From assembly GCA_003508835.1 (NCBI GenBank), contig PUFA01000210.1, forward strand, positions 183,501 through 247,500: a stretch of DNA of 64,000 bases. Reading direction: 5' to 3'. Positions 48,700 to 60,195 of the stretch are shown here, in pieces. This stretch comes from Eonycteris spelaea. Lineage: Eukaryota > Chordata > Mammalia > Chiroptera > Pteropodidae. The notes beneath the pieces are model-generated. The model was not told the origin of the DNA. It saw nothing but the letters and a program-made list of their open reading frames with translations, and ran no database searches. How positions within the stretch are numbered: position 1 is the stretch's first letter; each line of letters begins with the position of its first letter. The translations under genes and the position numbers were made by a program.

Positions 48700-50005
48700 C
48701 TTTTTCTTCTTTTATTCAAGAACAGTTGGGTTTATTTCAACAGCAGTTTGAAACTCTTGCCTTAGGCACGAAGACTGCAGTAATTTTATCAAGAACAGAC
48801 AATTTCCTACACTGTCAAATATACAAACGTTCCTTTAGCACTTTCTTCAACACTGACCAACACGCAGATTTAGTCCATGTTTGCTCTGATCTATCTACTG
48901 AATTAACCCAAGCTGATTCTTTAGAGACTCTGGTATCTCTGGTAGAGGAGGGTGAGGGAGCCTGAAGTGGACCTTCAAGGAGTCATAGAATGCCGATTGT
49001 GATGACACGAGCGAAGAGTCCCTTCCATACGCCTTTAAATTCAAGTCTGGAGGACCTGAGAAGCACTGCCACCTTTCTCTTTATTCAGCACAGATACCAC
49101 AGAATCAGCAGGGTGAAAGACAATTGCACAGAAGACTCCAGCTATGTAACCTGCCACAAATGTTACAACCAGCTGCACTACCTTTGAGCATTCACTTAGG
49201 GGTTTAGGAACCACAAATTTGCACCATGCTTCAACAGTATGTTCAAAGCAGAACTTCACCATGGTGTATTATTGTATCTACCTCAACCGGAGAGAAGCAA
49301 CCCCCTTGTAGAATGTTGTTATGCTTTCTTCCTTATGCATCTTGGGAGCTGCATCCCTCAAAGTGTTGGCATAACCTGGTTGGGTTTGAATTTGAACCTT
49401 AGCAACTTCCATCGGAGCCAGGGCGATGTCAGCAAAAACTTCAGTACTGGCAGAGGCAGCCAGATACGTGACGTGCTCCGGAGATGGGTGTTCTCCTCTA
49501 CGCATGTTGCTATACGGGACTTTGAAGGCTCAAAAGCCAAACTTGAGGAGCCCTGCATAGAGTAGTGATGAAAGTCGGAGCCATTCTTTAGCCAAACCAC
49601 AAACACCATCCTCTTTAAGTGTAACTGAGAATCCGGTAAATTTGCCCTTGTACTTTTGGGGGCCTACCTGCATATGGCATTTCACTAAATCCAAAGGAAT
49701 GACAGCAGTGTGTGTCAGACCACAACTTAAGACCCCACCAAAGCCAAAAAGTGCATAGAACTTCACAGAGCCATCTTTACAACGGTGCTCTTCCACGGTG
49801 GTTGCTGCCAGGTTGCAGGAGCGCCAAGGCGGTCCGTGAGGCCATCATACACCAGCTGCAGGTGAGATGTGTTGAAGGGGTTCACCTGTACCAGGTGCGC
49901 CCTGCACAAGAACATCTTCTTCCTAAGATGGCAAATGCATTGATGCTCCTTGGAAAGGCTGCAGCTCTCAGAGGCCAAATGTTCTCTGAGCCCTTAGATC
50001 TGTGT
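48700..50005 (-). pseudogene. SLC25A3: Processed pseudogene of SLC25A3 (mitochondrial phosphate carrier)
   Basis: This is an intronless, decayed retrocopy of the inner-membrane phosphate/proton symporter. The coding-like part runs from ATG at 49,913-49,915 to TAG at 48,895-48,897. The leader has AHLVQVNPFNTSHLQLVYDG. The first carrier repeat keeps PLDLVKCHMQV in place of the PX[DE]XX[KR] signature, followed by PQKYKGKFTGFSVTLKEDG. Later pieces are YLAASASTEVFADIALAPME, AKVQIQTQPGYANTLRDAAP, and VTFVAGYIAGVFCAIVFHPA with DSVVSVLNKEKG. Frameshifts, stops and small deletions interrupt it, including loss of the membrane segment before YDSLKVHFRLP. A 3' UTR with an AATAAA signal (48,711-48,716) follows. 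Imperfect 16-nt target duplications (14 of 16 identical) flank it at 48,684-48,699 and 50,006-50,021. It lies inside a MIR. No function expected. Confidence 0.95.
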
Positions 50006-50145
50006 CTTGCATTTTTTCTTTAAATGTGGGATTGTGCTTATGTCATAGCACACTTCAAAGATGAAATGAGATATGTGTAAAGGTCCTAAAATTGCACATA
50101 CCACTCAGTAGGTCTTCAATAAGTGGTATCTATTTTCTGTCTGCC
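50006..50145 (+). mobile_element. MIR, right half, after the retrocopy
   Basis: TTTAAATGTGGGATTGTGCT, GAAATGAGATATGTGTAAAG and CCACTCAGTAGGTCTTCAAT continue the MIR whose left half ends at 48,699. Confidence 0.7.
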
Positions 50146-52142
50146 TTAGTTATTAAACACAGCAAAGTTTTTTAGTTCTTAAGTAAGTGGGAAGTCTGGC
50201 AGGATAATAGAAAGGAAAATGAATTTAATGCTGGTTAGAATCACAGATTGTGAGGACAGGTAGGACTCTTAAAGAGACCATCCAAACTACTCTTTCTGTG
50301 TAACAGTGAAAAGCACTGTGTGTGTGGCAGTAAAAGGAAAAACCAAGAAAAGCCGTCCCTTGAATTTTACTTTTGTCAAAATATTTTCAAGAAAACTTTC
50401 ATTTTTTTACAAAGTCATTGAAGGAAAATTAGAATTTGTTAATCAGAAATAGATTTTGTAGGCCACTGAACATGGAACGAGCATCGTCTTTCAACGACCA
50501 TGGAAAAGGTATTCGTCGTGTACTGGTGTCACCGAGCAAAGGCCCCTCAGTTGCTGGGCCGCCTCAGAACTAGCAAACATTGTAGAGACATACTGAGCAC
50601 CCCTTATGCTAGCTATGACTGTCGATGTTGCTGGAAGGCAGAAGGGAGGGAAGGATGGAGAAGTAGAGTATAACGTCAGGAATCAGGCCAGTTCCCATTT
50701 CCTATACTTCTCCCTACACTGCCGTCACTCCCAAGAATAGGAAAGAACTCTCCCTGGGGATAATCACGAGGTATGAAGAGAAAATTTCTTTTTAAGGCAA
50801 CAGGAATAAATTTTATTGTCCTTCCCATAGAAGAGCAGGAATTATACAAAGTGGCCACCAAATCTGGAAATCTGACAAATCCTTAATAAATGGTTTATTG
50901 ATATTATATTATGATAAATGACAAAATAGTATTATCTATATCTCTAGATTTAATGGCCATCCTATAGAAAGAATCTTTGGAATAGAAAAAAATTTAATAT
51001 TTTGTTTTCTCATGATTGTAAAGCTGTCGTACTTAGTCTAGCTAGGTACAGCTATTGCAGCATATTTTTTCAACCTCAGAGATTTCATTCCCTTTACCAA
51101 CTATTTATACTATGCTTGGGCACTCACAGGAGAAAAATGCTATCAGCATCAGCATTTGGCAGCATTTTCAAAATATATAGTTTTTCATCTTGAATAAAAA
51201 CTAAACTGTTATTTTAGTCCAGTAATTCTATTAGATCTACACATAAGATATTATTTTTTAACATTTATGTAGGTAATATATCTTACATTTCTGAGGATTT
51301 CCAAAAGGCTGAGGATTTTATTTTTCCACAATAAAAGAGAGGAGCAATGTCTACCCATTAGAGTCAGAACAGCATTTTAAGTAGACCCTCCACATAGCTC
51401 AGTTCCTGGTGCATGAGGCAATTTGACATCATCCTCTAGCTCTTGGCTTTTAGAAAGGAATTTCAGAGGGATAAAATAAATTACTTAATAGCCTAGGAAG
51501 GGAGAAAACAGATGTAAAAAAAAAAACCAGTCTAATAAAAATAGCAGACACTGTTCATTCCAGGATGTCTGAAAAGGAGATATTCTATAGAGCATGGATG
51601 CAGAAGGTATCACTTCTAATAGAAAAAAGTGAATTGTGGACATAGTCACTCAAAGTCAGAGAAATGACCCCTGAGACCAATCGGTTTCAATCCCCTTGTC
51701 ACCAGGGGACACATACCAGAGAATGTGAGACAAAGCCTGGGCTACAGCCGTTGGCATTTTCAGGCTTACCGGTGCTATTTCAACAGCCTTTAGGAGATGG
51801 AGAGAACCAGAGACTATTATGTGTAAAAAGGCTACTATGGCAACGACATGACTGTCAAAATTTAGCTAGAGCTTGGGTCATACACCGTTTGAAATCCAGC
51901 CTGTACTTGCTTTCTCATGAAGGGCCTGAGACGTGTGCAGAGACATCTTAAACATGTGTAGGTAATTTTCGAAAGGCACAAAAGAGCCTTTTAATTAACT
52001 TCTATTCATTTCCTATCAGTTCATCATGTAAACTAGAAAAGATGCTGCGAGCCAACTCAGCTTCTAATTGGAACACAGCACCAATACTACACATACAATT
52101 GAAAGAATGATCAAATCTTCCTGGCTCTTCCACTGGGCAGGC
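50146..52142. other. Intergenic stretch with no recognised gene
   Basis: Unique-looking sequence. An open frame at 51,664-51,951 (starting MTPETNRFQS) has no family I recognise and no supporting context. A small CpG-containing patch at 50,470-50,575 is unexplained. Confidence 0.4.
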
Positions 52143-52740
52143 TCAGTATGCTTGTTTGGACTGAACAGGTGTGATTTTGGTCAATAAAAGCGTGTTAACA
52201 TAGGGACAGATTTGTTGGTCTCCATTCTGGAATATTGGTAGAGCATTCCTTGGCTCTTTTATAGCTCGATGTCTGTCTTTGCCACATCCTTGTCTTAGCC
52301 TGGTAGCAACTACTTCAGGTTTATCATCCTCCTGCTGAACTAACAGTACACAGTGATGCTATCAATCCTGGGCATAAGAGGTAGATTAAAGTCCAGGTTA
52401 TACATCCTTCCACTAGGAGGGTAGATCCAATGTGGGCTGAGACCATGCTTTCCAGGGCTTCAGCCTGAACTATTGTCTTAGGAAAACCATCTAGCAGCTG
52501 GTGTTGATCATGTGTACTCTCCAGCTCAGACATTATTAGGTGTGTGCTCACATTATCTGGAACCAAAAGTCCCTTCACTTGTACTGCTTTGCCACATCAC
52601 TTCCTTCCGTGTTGGCCTTGATGTTTTCCCACCAGAAGTGGATACTGGAGGCCAAAGTTCTGGGCGATCCTCCAGCACATGGTGAGCTCGCCCAAGCTGG
52701 GCGGTCCAAAGATGACCCCGGGCAGGAGTTGAGAAGCGAT
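52143..52740 (-). pseudogene. AK4: Processed pseudogene of adenylate kinase 4
   Basis: This is a decayed retrocopy of the mitochondrial-matrix adenylate kinase family member AK4. Read on the minus strand it begins with a lost start (ATC in place of ATG at 52,738-52,740), then a ruined P-loop (GPPSLGEL where GPPGSGKG is expected) and IAQNFGLQ. After a frameshift come ENIKANTEGSDVAKQYK, GLLVPDNVSTHLIMSELES and HQLLDGFPKTIVQAEALES. The middle is shortened. The end reads TKITPVQSKQAY followed by TGA at 52,143-52,145, as in the family's C-terminus. There are several frameshifts and stops and no introns. A GC-richer leader may extend to about 52,920. I see no clear A tail or target duplication, so the insertion limits are uncertain. 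The match to AK4 over AK3 rests on the C-terminal and SELES-type segments. Confidence 0.88.
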
Positions 52741-53113
52741 TGCCTTCCTAGGAATGGGACAGCCAAACCTGCAATCCCGACAGCCTCCTCAGAGAAGTCC
52801 CCCGGGGACTTTGCTTCTTCTGCCCTCCCCTTGAACCTTCCACTTGTGCGGGGACTCGCCCAAGTAACCCATTTTCTTACATCTACAAGAGGGCACATCT
52901 CTTTTTCAGAATGAAACACTAGAATGTTTCAGTGATCTCTTTGTCATTGAGGAGGAAGGTCAAGGGATCGCTCGAGCACATCGAGCACATCCGCGGATGT
53001 TACGAAGGTATTTTTTCAAGGAACTGTTGTTCTCCCTGCTTCCCTTTGATTAGAAAAAAAAATAGTTTAGGCCAAGTTTCAAGTGTAGGGTTGTCTCACT
53101 AAGGAGGCAAGGG
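52741..53113. other. Flank of the AK4 retrocopy
   Basis: The first 180 nt are GC-richer and may be the retrocopied 5' UTR. The rest is unremarkable, with a short CGAGCACATCGAGCACATC tandem at about 52,972-52,990. Confidence 0.4.
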
Positions 53114-53127
53114 CTGCCACCTGGTGG
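53114..53127 (-). promoter_or_regulatory. CTCF-like motif
   Basis: CTGCCACCTGGTGG is the exact reverse complement of the CTCF core CCACCAGGTGGCAG, so the forward motif is on the minus strand. It lies about 21 kb upstream of MSANTD2 in otherwise AT-rich DNA. Confidence 0.6.
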
Positions 53128-53797
53128 TAAGAAATAAAGTGTCACTTGCTTTTCTCGTCTTTTTTTTGACCTGGAACTTGCTTGCTTATCACCAGCCAAA
53201 GGCTCCTAACTGGTAATAATGATATTGACACCTTGAAGAGAATTTTTCAGCAAATATTTGGAACTCTACCATCTTAAATCACCTTTGAAATATTTTAGAA
53301 CAGCTGGGGGAAGCAAAGATGAGGAAGAGGGACTGATAGGTAAGGTTCTCCTAAAGAAGCAAGCAAGCATTCATTCATTCATTCCTACACAACCATTCTT
53401 GAGTCACTATTGAGTATCAAAACCTATGTGAATCAAGTTGCAAACAGAAATGTGTAAGACAACCTTCTGCTCCTTTCTTGACAAAGAGATGTAGATTCTC
53501 AGATTAAGTTGGGAAGATAAATCAGGTAAGTTTTTGTTTCCTTTTGAAAAGCCTAGGAGAGCGCAGAATCCTTAGAGTCCATTAGGGGAGTGCTAAGTCT
53601 CTAGAAAGGAAACACACAGGGGACTTATTCTGGAACATGCCCACAATTTGCTGGGGATTTAGCCTATTTGCCTCACAGAGAGTGAAGATGCCTCAGTACC
53701 CCGGGGATCTTGGACTTCCAGTAACCTTCTCCAGCATGGCACAAACTTCAGTTCCTTCCTCTTTCATCAACCCTTACTTTTGCTTTCTATCTAAACT

Positions 53798-53946
53798 TTC
53801 AGAGCGTGGTCCCAGCATCGGTGCTGTCATTACCTGGGAAACTTTTAGAAATGCAAATTCTCAGGCCTTTCTTTATAGCAAATGAATCAGAAACTCTAAA
53901 AATGTTTTTAACAAGCCCTCCAGGTGAGTTGAGAACCTCTAGTCTA
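53798..53946 (+). mobile_element. MER5A-like hAT element
   Basis: GTGGTCCCAGCATCGGTGCT, ACTTTTAGAAATGCAAATTC, AATCAGAAACTCTAAAAATG, AACAAGCCCTCCAGGTGA and GTTGAGAACCTCTAGTCT follow the MER5A consensus through to the right end. Confidence 0.85.
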
Positions 53947-54220
53947 GAAAACCATGTGGGTATGGACTGGGGAGACTGGTGGGAATGGCCAGTAAGGAAA
54001 ATAGCAATGGATCCTATAAGCCAATCTAATTAGCCCCACAGAGTGTTCGAGGAAGCTGAGGAATAGCTACAAAGGGAGACGACAGTCATTGCAGAGGCTT
54101 TTGCCAATTCACCTTGGCACTGTTGTTTGGACACTAACACCCTAAATTCACCCTTGGTCAGATTGGTTATAGAGTCAAGATCTTCAGATTGGAGACGTGG
54201 ACTCAGCCTTCAATTCAGGC

Positions 54221-54223
<3 letters not shown>

Positions 54224-54290
<67 letters not shown>
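54224..54290. repeat. (GA)n microsatellite, about 33 units
   Basis: An uninterrupted 67-bp GA tract. A pure purine strand of this length is a mirror repeat able to form triplex DNA and is probably polymorphic. Confidence 0.98.
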
Positions 54291-54291
<1 letters not shown>

Positions 54292-54989
54292 CCCTAAAGC
54301 ATCCAGGATCCAGGGCAGGTAAAATAAACCCGGGCTGTGCCCACCCCCACGCTCAGCTCCAATCCTCTCCTCTTTCTTCCGGATCATGGCAGTCCTGTTT
54401 CCCCTCCCCGGCAGTGTGGTGCAGTGGCACGCCCCCTCCAGTGGTGGGCGTGCCTGGAGCGAACGCTAACTCCTTCAAACCCCCGGGAGGCACTCTGCAC
54501 CCTGCTCCCTCTTTGTTGATGAAGCAAATACTCCTTATTAAAGGAAATGCTAATGAAGTGCACAGTGTTGCAGTACATATAATGAATGCCACAAGGTGGG
54601 CTTTATGCCTTAGTATTTTCCGCCATCCTTTCCCACCCTCCCCGCATCCTGTCTGTCTGTGCCTCTAGCACAAAATGGGCACTTAACAAATAATGTGGAA
54701 TGAACGATCCAAGCATGCTTCTGCTATCTTTCATATTTTTTTTTTATCTAACTGCTGCCCGAAAGGGCCAGTCAGAGCCAGGGGCGCAGACTTTGTCAGT
54801 CTCTTCTCAAGAAACCACTCTTTTTAGGGAGAAAAGTACCAAGCTTACTCAGGCCACTGCCCGCCCTCCATTCCTCCTCCCCACACGTGGCCACACAAAG
54901 AGCAGAAGAGGGGTGGTGATGAGGCTGTATTTTCAAAGTCCGGGTCACCTCGGCCTGGAGTCCATCTAACTCAGCTGCAGACAAGAAGA

Positions 54990-55735
54990 TGGGCCTGTGC
55001 GGGGAGCGGAGCCCTCCCCCAAATCCCCGGGCTGGATGACTGTCAGGCCGCATCTGCTCCAAATTTATAGCTCCACCTCCGGCCGCCGCCGGCCTCTCCA
55101 CGGCCTCTTTACCAAGTGCAGCCCCAGCTGAGACCCCTCCCGCGGGGAGGGAGAGGACACACCGCGCCGGCCCCGGGCTGGGGGCGGGAGCAGGTGTGAA
55201 GCGGGGGTCGCAGCCGCGCGCGCGGTCACCCTCCAGCGCACCGCGGAGACCCGGCTTCACCCCCACGTGCAGACAATGGCGCGGGGGCCAGGCCGGGGGC
55301 GGCTCATTACCCGGACCTGCCGGGAGCCGATGATGGAGGAGACCGGAGCGGGGAGGGCCGGCTGCTCGAGTGCCGCGCACAGACCCCAGGGCTAAGCGCC
55401 CGAGGGTGGGGGGTGCGCGGCCGGACCCAGGACACTGGTCTTGTCTGCGGCCAAGAACCCACACCCCACCGAAGCCCTAAGGCCGGCTCCGACCGGGGCT
55501 ACCACGGCCGGAGGAGGGGAGGAGCAGGAACAGTAAGAGGCCGGAGGGCTGCGGAGGGACTGGCGGCGCCCGGGAGCGCGCTCCCTACCGCCGGCGGATG
55601 GCCTATTGTCCGCGTCGCATCCCACGCCTCCGCGCCTGCCGCAGACAGGAGCCAGGGAAAATGGCTCACGGCAGAGGGAGACCCGGTGGGGGCGGGGGGC
55701 GGAGCGGGGTGTGAAGGGACAGGGGCGCACTAGGA
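54990..55735. promoter_or_regulatory. Orphan CpG island
   Basis: About 750 nt of high GC and dense CpG, including CGCAGCCGCGCGCGCGGTC near 55,210 and several GC boxes such as GGGGGCGGGAG and GGGGCGGGG. An AT patch (AAATTTATAGC near 55,060) could act as a TATA-like element. Its place 23 kb upstream of MSANTD2 and toward ROBO3 fits an unrecognised promoter, perhaps of a non-coding RNA, or a developmental CpG island. I found no ROBO3 first exon or other coding exon here; GC-driven open frames on both strands are not convincing proteins. Confidence 0.8.
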
Positions 55736-56384
55736 AGAGACCGCACAGAAATACCACAATGCCTGCCTTCCACTCCGTCTCCACGTGCCTGTGGATATTG
55801 GGACTTCCACTCCCATCCCTACCCGAAAGCTCTATCTCCCCCAAATGCCAAGCCTTTCCTCTAATCCAAATTTTTCGAACGAACGATTCCCACTTTGGTT
55901 GTTTGTTTATTTGTTTGTTTTCCCCTGGGCAGTGAGTGCCTTTGCGTGTGCTTTGGAATGCCGAGGCAGAAGGTGGGATGTCTGGACAGACATGCATACC
56001 TCTGACCTTGAGGTAAAGTCATTGGAGCGAGGAAGGGCGCAGGCAAGAACGTAAAGGCACTAGGATGTGATGGCTTTTCACTCCCAGCTCCCTGCACCCA
56101 AATCCTGTGGTGTCATCTGTCCCAGAGAACACACGCTGGTGTTCAAAGCTTCTCTTGCCTTCACCTTCACGTTCCCTGGGAGAAGGGCACCTCTGGGAAA
56201 GTACCTGAAAAGGGATCAGAAAAAAGTTTGGGAAAAACGAGGCCTAGCGAGGGTCCCGCCACTCACTGATGGATTGGATTCATGGGTGATTTAGAGTTGA
56301 ATGCAAATTGAAGTGTCATCAGATCCAGAGGCCACCATCTGGCAGCCCATGGACCAAATTGAGGTGCCAGCCACATTTTGGCCT

Positions 56385-57190
56385 ATAAAGTACTTTTTAA
56401 ATATTCCATTATGGATGATAACATATTGTGGATAATAAGCACATACAAAGTCAGAGAGAATAACAGAACGAAGCCCTTCTTGTGTACACATCGCCTGTCT
56501 TCAACACTTAGCCATTCAAAAGCAATCTTCATCTGCTGCCCCACACTCCCCTCATGGTTTTGAAACACATCTCAGAAATCATATTTCTTCTGTAACTATT
56601 TCAATGTAATCCTAAAAGGCAAAGACTCATTCAATAACAATAGTAATACCATTATCACACCTAAGATGTGTAATCACTGTTCACACTTTCCCAACGGTCT
56701 TAAGTACTTTCTTCATTGTTACTGTTGTTCAAATTAGGGTCCAAATGAGTCTAGAGAGTGGAACGTCTCTTTTAAGCTGATGTTCCCCTCTTGATCTCTT
56801 TTTTTCGTTGCAATTTATTTGTCAAAGAAACTGGGTCGTTTAGTCTGTAGACGTTCCCACAGTCGGGATTTGGTCGCATGTATCCCCACGGTGTCATTTC
56901 ACATGTCCTTCTGCCCCTATATTCCCTATAAATTGCTCGTTAGTTACAGAGGCTTCATCAATTAATGCTTGATTTTCCTTTTGTCAAGACGCCGTCCTAG
57001 GCAGTGTTGTTTAATTGCCTCAGGAGTAAGGTCAGCATGTCTGTTTTGCTGTTTTTGTTATTGTTTAGCATCCAACAATGATCATTGGCCAGATCCACTA
57101 GTTCATTAGAAATTGCCAAATTGTGACATTCTATTTCTGTGTTCCCATCTTCATGTATTAGCTGGAATACTGCTCTCAAGGAAACCTGTC
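56385..57190. mobile_element. Old L1M 3' region
   Basis: TACCATTATCACACCTAAGA, GCAATTTATTTGTCAAAGAA, ACTGGGTCGTTTAGTCTGTA, CACGGTGTCATTTCACATGT and TCCCTATAAATTGCTCGTTA match a well-known L1M-type tract. It is diverged and its orientation is not assigned. Confidence 0.65.
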
Positions 57191-57869
57191 ATCGGCTGTT
57201 TATCCTGAGATGTACTTTGAATAGGAAAGGTAGGGAAAAATGCTTGATTATTTTCCTTTACTCATTATTTCTCAAAAGAATGAGTCGATTCCTTAGCACC
57301 CTCTAAAGGTGAGCAAGGATTTTTTTTTTTTTAAAAAAACATGAACTCATGGATTTAAATGTATTTGATGTTTCACATCAAGTTGTGTTTTGATTGCATG
57401 GATATTTTAAAATTAGGAGATAGTGTGTGAAAAATACTGTGCTCTGGCTTCTCCTGCAAATGATCTGGCAATCCTGAGACCCTCCCAGCTGGCTGGAGCA
57501 GGTTGTGGTTGAAGGGTACTGCCTTCTTTAGTGGGCATTTATTCTTGCTCTGGTCTGCTCAGATATTTTCTATCTCCCTGGACCCTTCAATCTGTATTTC
57601 ATCTTATAGATGGAGAACTGATTAAGTAACATAATGTACCTGGGACTACAAGACAATTCTTCTGGCTGCCTTCCCAGAGGAGAGAACCAGCTGGACTCTG
57701 CCTTACCTTTAATTTGGGCTGAGTCAGAGACCTTGGAATACCTCAAGATAACCTTCTTCCCAATTCCCAAAACACTCACTGCAGAAGAAACTTGGGACTA
57801 TTCCAAACTCCTCTCCCTCTCTTGCCTCCCACACCCAGTCAGTCACCTAGCCTGCTAATTAGCCTCTCT

Positions 57870-58520
57870 GCCTCCATTCCTGTCCCCCTCCAATTCATCC
57901 TCCTCACTTGCAAAGAGGCTTACCAAAACATACATCTAATCATGTCACTCTCTGGCTTTAAAATCTGTCCATAACTCCTTATTGCATTTAAGTTAGATCT
58001 AAGTCAACCTTTTTGCCTGATATACGAGGCCTCCCCATGACCTGGGTCTTTATTACATCTGTGTCCTTACCTCATGCTGTCCCCTTATCAAGACATTGTC
58101 CTCCAGCCAGACTGCATTACCCATGGGGCTCTGCACACACAGTGCTGCATATATTTTGTTCTCTGTATTTGTTATTTGCTTCTTTAAGCACCCACTCCTT
58201 CACCAGCTAACTCCCACTTATAGTTTAAGTCTCACTTTAAACTTTGTTCTTCTTTGGAAAACCTCTTTTGGCATACCCTGGCTGTATTTGATGTCCTGGT
58301 CTGCACTGCTATAGCATCCTGTGCTTTCTTTAAGAACAGCACCTTGCATAGTGGGTTTTTGTGTTTGCTTTTTCAAGTCAAATTTGTTTTTTCACTTATC
58401 TTCCTCCTGGATGAGGTGGGAGCTTCCTGAGGCCTGACAGGTGCTGTGTCCAGTTTCTAGAACCACAGCACACAGTAGTTGGTCAGTGAGGATTTGGTTA
58501 GTAAATGAATTAGACCAAAG
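57870..58520 (+). mobile_element. L2, long copy
   Basis: AATCATGTCACTCTCTGGCT, CCTCCCCATGACCTGGGTCT, TTTAAGTCTCACTTTAAACT and TGGTCAGTGAGGATTTGGTT cover most of the L2 3' region in order. It includes a GAGGCCTGACAGGTGCTGTG piece near the tail. Confidence 0.8.
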
Positions 58521-58718
58521 AGCTGAAGGTGTGTGGACTTTTTTTTGGACAGGAGGAAATTCCCCCGTCCTTTATAGGGAGGGGACAATGACAACACAGA
58601 TGCCAAGTAGATGCTAGGGCTGCTTGGGGCTGATGTAGCTGCCTGGGAACTGAGTCCAGTGTCTGCTGCCTTGGCTGGGTCATGACACAGGCTCTGTTTC
58701 CACTGCACCATCGAGGAC

Positions 58719-58827
58719 CTGGGTGTGCGTGAGTGCGTGTGAGTGTGGATGTGGGTGTGTGTGGATGTGTATGGATGTATCTCTGTGTGTATATATGTGT
58801 ATGTGAGTATATGTGTGTAAGTGTGTG

Positions 58828-58865
<38 letters not shown>
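58719..58865. repeat. Compound (GT)n / (GTAT)n microsatellite
   Basis: An interrupted GT, GAGT and GTAT tract ends in a pure GT run from about 58,830 to 58,864. Alternating purine-pyrimidine sequence can adopt Z-DNA. Confidence 0.97.
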
Positions 58866-58867
<2 letters not shown>

Positions 58868-58890
58868 GCACCCTTTTCCTCCCGCTGGGA

Positions 58891-58982
58891 GGATAATTAA
58901 AGCGCCAAGCTGCAGAGCTGGCGGGCAGTGTTCCCTGGGGCGTGTTTCATGGATCTGATTAATGAGGCTGGGGAGTTAATGA
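58891..58982. promoter_or_regulatory. Cluster of TAAT homeodomain cores
   Basis: TAATTA (58,894-58,899), ATTAAT (58,958-58,963) and GTTAAT (58,975-58,980) lie within 90 nt of otherwise GC-rich DNA next to a microsatellite. AT cores in a GC-rich block are typical of conserved developmental enhancers. This is inference only. Confidence 0.35.
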
Positions 58983-59444
58983 AGAGAAAGCTAAACGGAG
59001 GGACCTGAGCAGCAGAGCTTCTTGCAGCCCCTGGGGTGGTGGTGGGGGCCTCCAAAGGCATCTCCACCCTCTCTGTTCAGGGAGCCTGAGTGCAGCCACA
59101 TGGTGCCCTGGCCCCACATGGCCCTGGCCCAGCAGAGAAAGGGCCGCTGCCTCACACTGGTTGCTGTGGGAACGCTCCTCTTCTCTCTCTGTGAGCACCT
59201 AACCCAGTTAAACAGAGAAAGAACATGACCTCGCTATCTAAGACACAACACAGGACTTCAGGAGACCGTCCTCTTTTGCCTGGAGGAGAAGCTGGGCAGG
59301 GGTCCTAGGCTGCCTGTGGATTTCATTCACCACCTGAATTAAGAACCAGCTCTGTTGTTACCGAGTAATCTTAGACAAGTTAATTAGTCCTTTGAGCCTC
59401 AGCTTCTGCACCTGTCAAATGGGATCATACTCCTTACTCCACTT

Positions 59445-59690
59445 CACATGGCTGACGTTGACTGAGAACTTAGCGTGGACCAGACACAAACATTTGGCAC
59501 ATATAATCTCATTTATTGTTCCCAACAAGTCTAGGAGCTAGGCTCCATTATTATCATCTTTATTCCATGGGTAAGGGCATTGAGGCAGGGAATATGACAT
59601 AACCTGCCTGAGGTCACCCAGCTCCGTGCCTGTGGTGACCCAGCTACTAAGCAGTGGAGCTGGGAAGTGACCTCAGAACCTGTGTCCATA
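59445..59690 (-). mobile_element. MIR, reverse orientation
   Basis: TAGCGTGGACCAGACACAAA, CATATAATCTCATTTATTGT, CATTATTATCATCTTTATTC and GAGGTCACCCAGCTCCGTGC follow the reverse complement of MIR, nearly full length. Confidence 0.85.
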
Positions 59691-59875
59691 AATAAGCATT
59701 AAGCCATGGTACTAGTTTGCATGGAGGTTGTAAGAGTCTAATCATATAATATGAGAAAAGGACTTTGTAAAATGCTAAGTCAATGTGAGAAGCCACTATT
59801 ATTATTAATTATTATTGATATTTTTCATTCCCAGCTTTGAACCCAGGGTAGAAAAAGGCAATGAGAGATGGAGCC

Positions 59876-59967
59876 TCAAAACAGAGGGAGAGGGAGAGGA
59901 GAGGGAGAGGGAGAGGGAGAGGGAGAGGGAGAGGAGAGGAGAGGGAGGGAGAGAGGGAGAGGGAGAA
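59876..59967. repeat. (GGGAGA)n purine tract
   Basis: About 90 nt of GAGGGAGAGGGAGA-type repeat. It is an all-purine mirror repeat with spaced G-runs, so triplex or G-quadruplex forms are possible. Confidence 0.97.
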
Positions 59968-60195
59968 CAGGCAGTTATGATGGCCTCGTGTCCTCATCTT
60001 AGTGGTGGAACAGAGCAGAAAATTACTTCTTCCTGAGCCCCCATACCCATCTCTCAATGCACACACCTCTGTGGTCAGACTACAGACACACTAAATGATA
60101 TCTATATTCCCATAGGAGTAGTAGCCTCAGTTTTGAAGGATAGAGCATGGTGCCAAGGGATGGAGCTAAGTTTGGACCCAGAACCATGATGCAAT

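Noticed and set aside
54189..54668. Open frame with a long alternating Arg-Glu run
   Set aside because: It is the (GA)n microsatellite translated; the flanking residues match nothing.
54796..55464. 222-codon minus-strand frame in the second CpG island
   Set aside because: Stop codons are rare in such GC-rich DNA. The protein has a Pro/Ala/Gly/Arg bias and no recognisable fold, and plus-strand frames nearby are similar.
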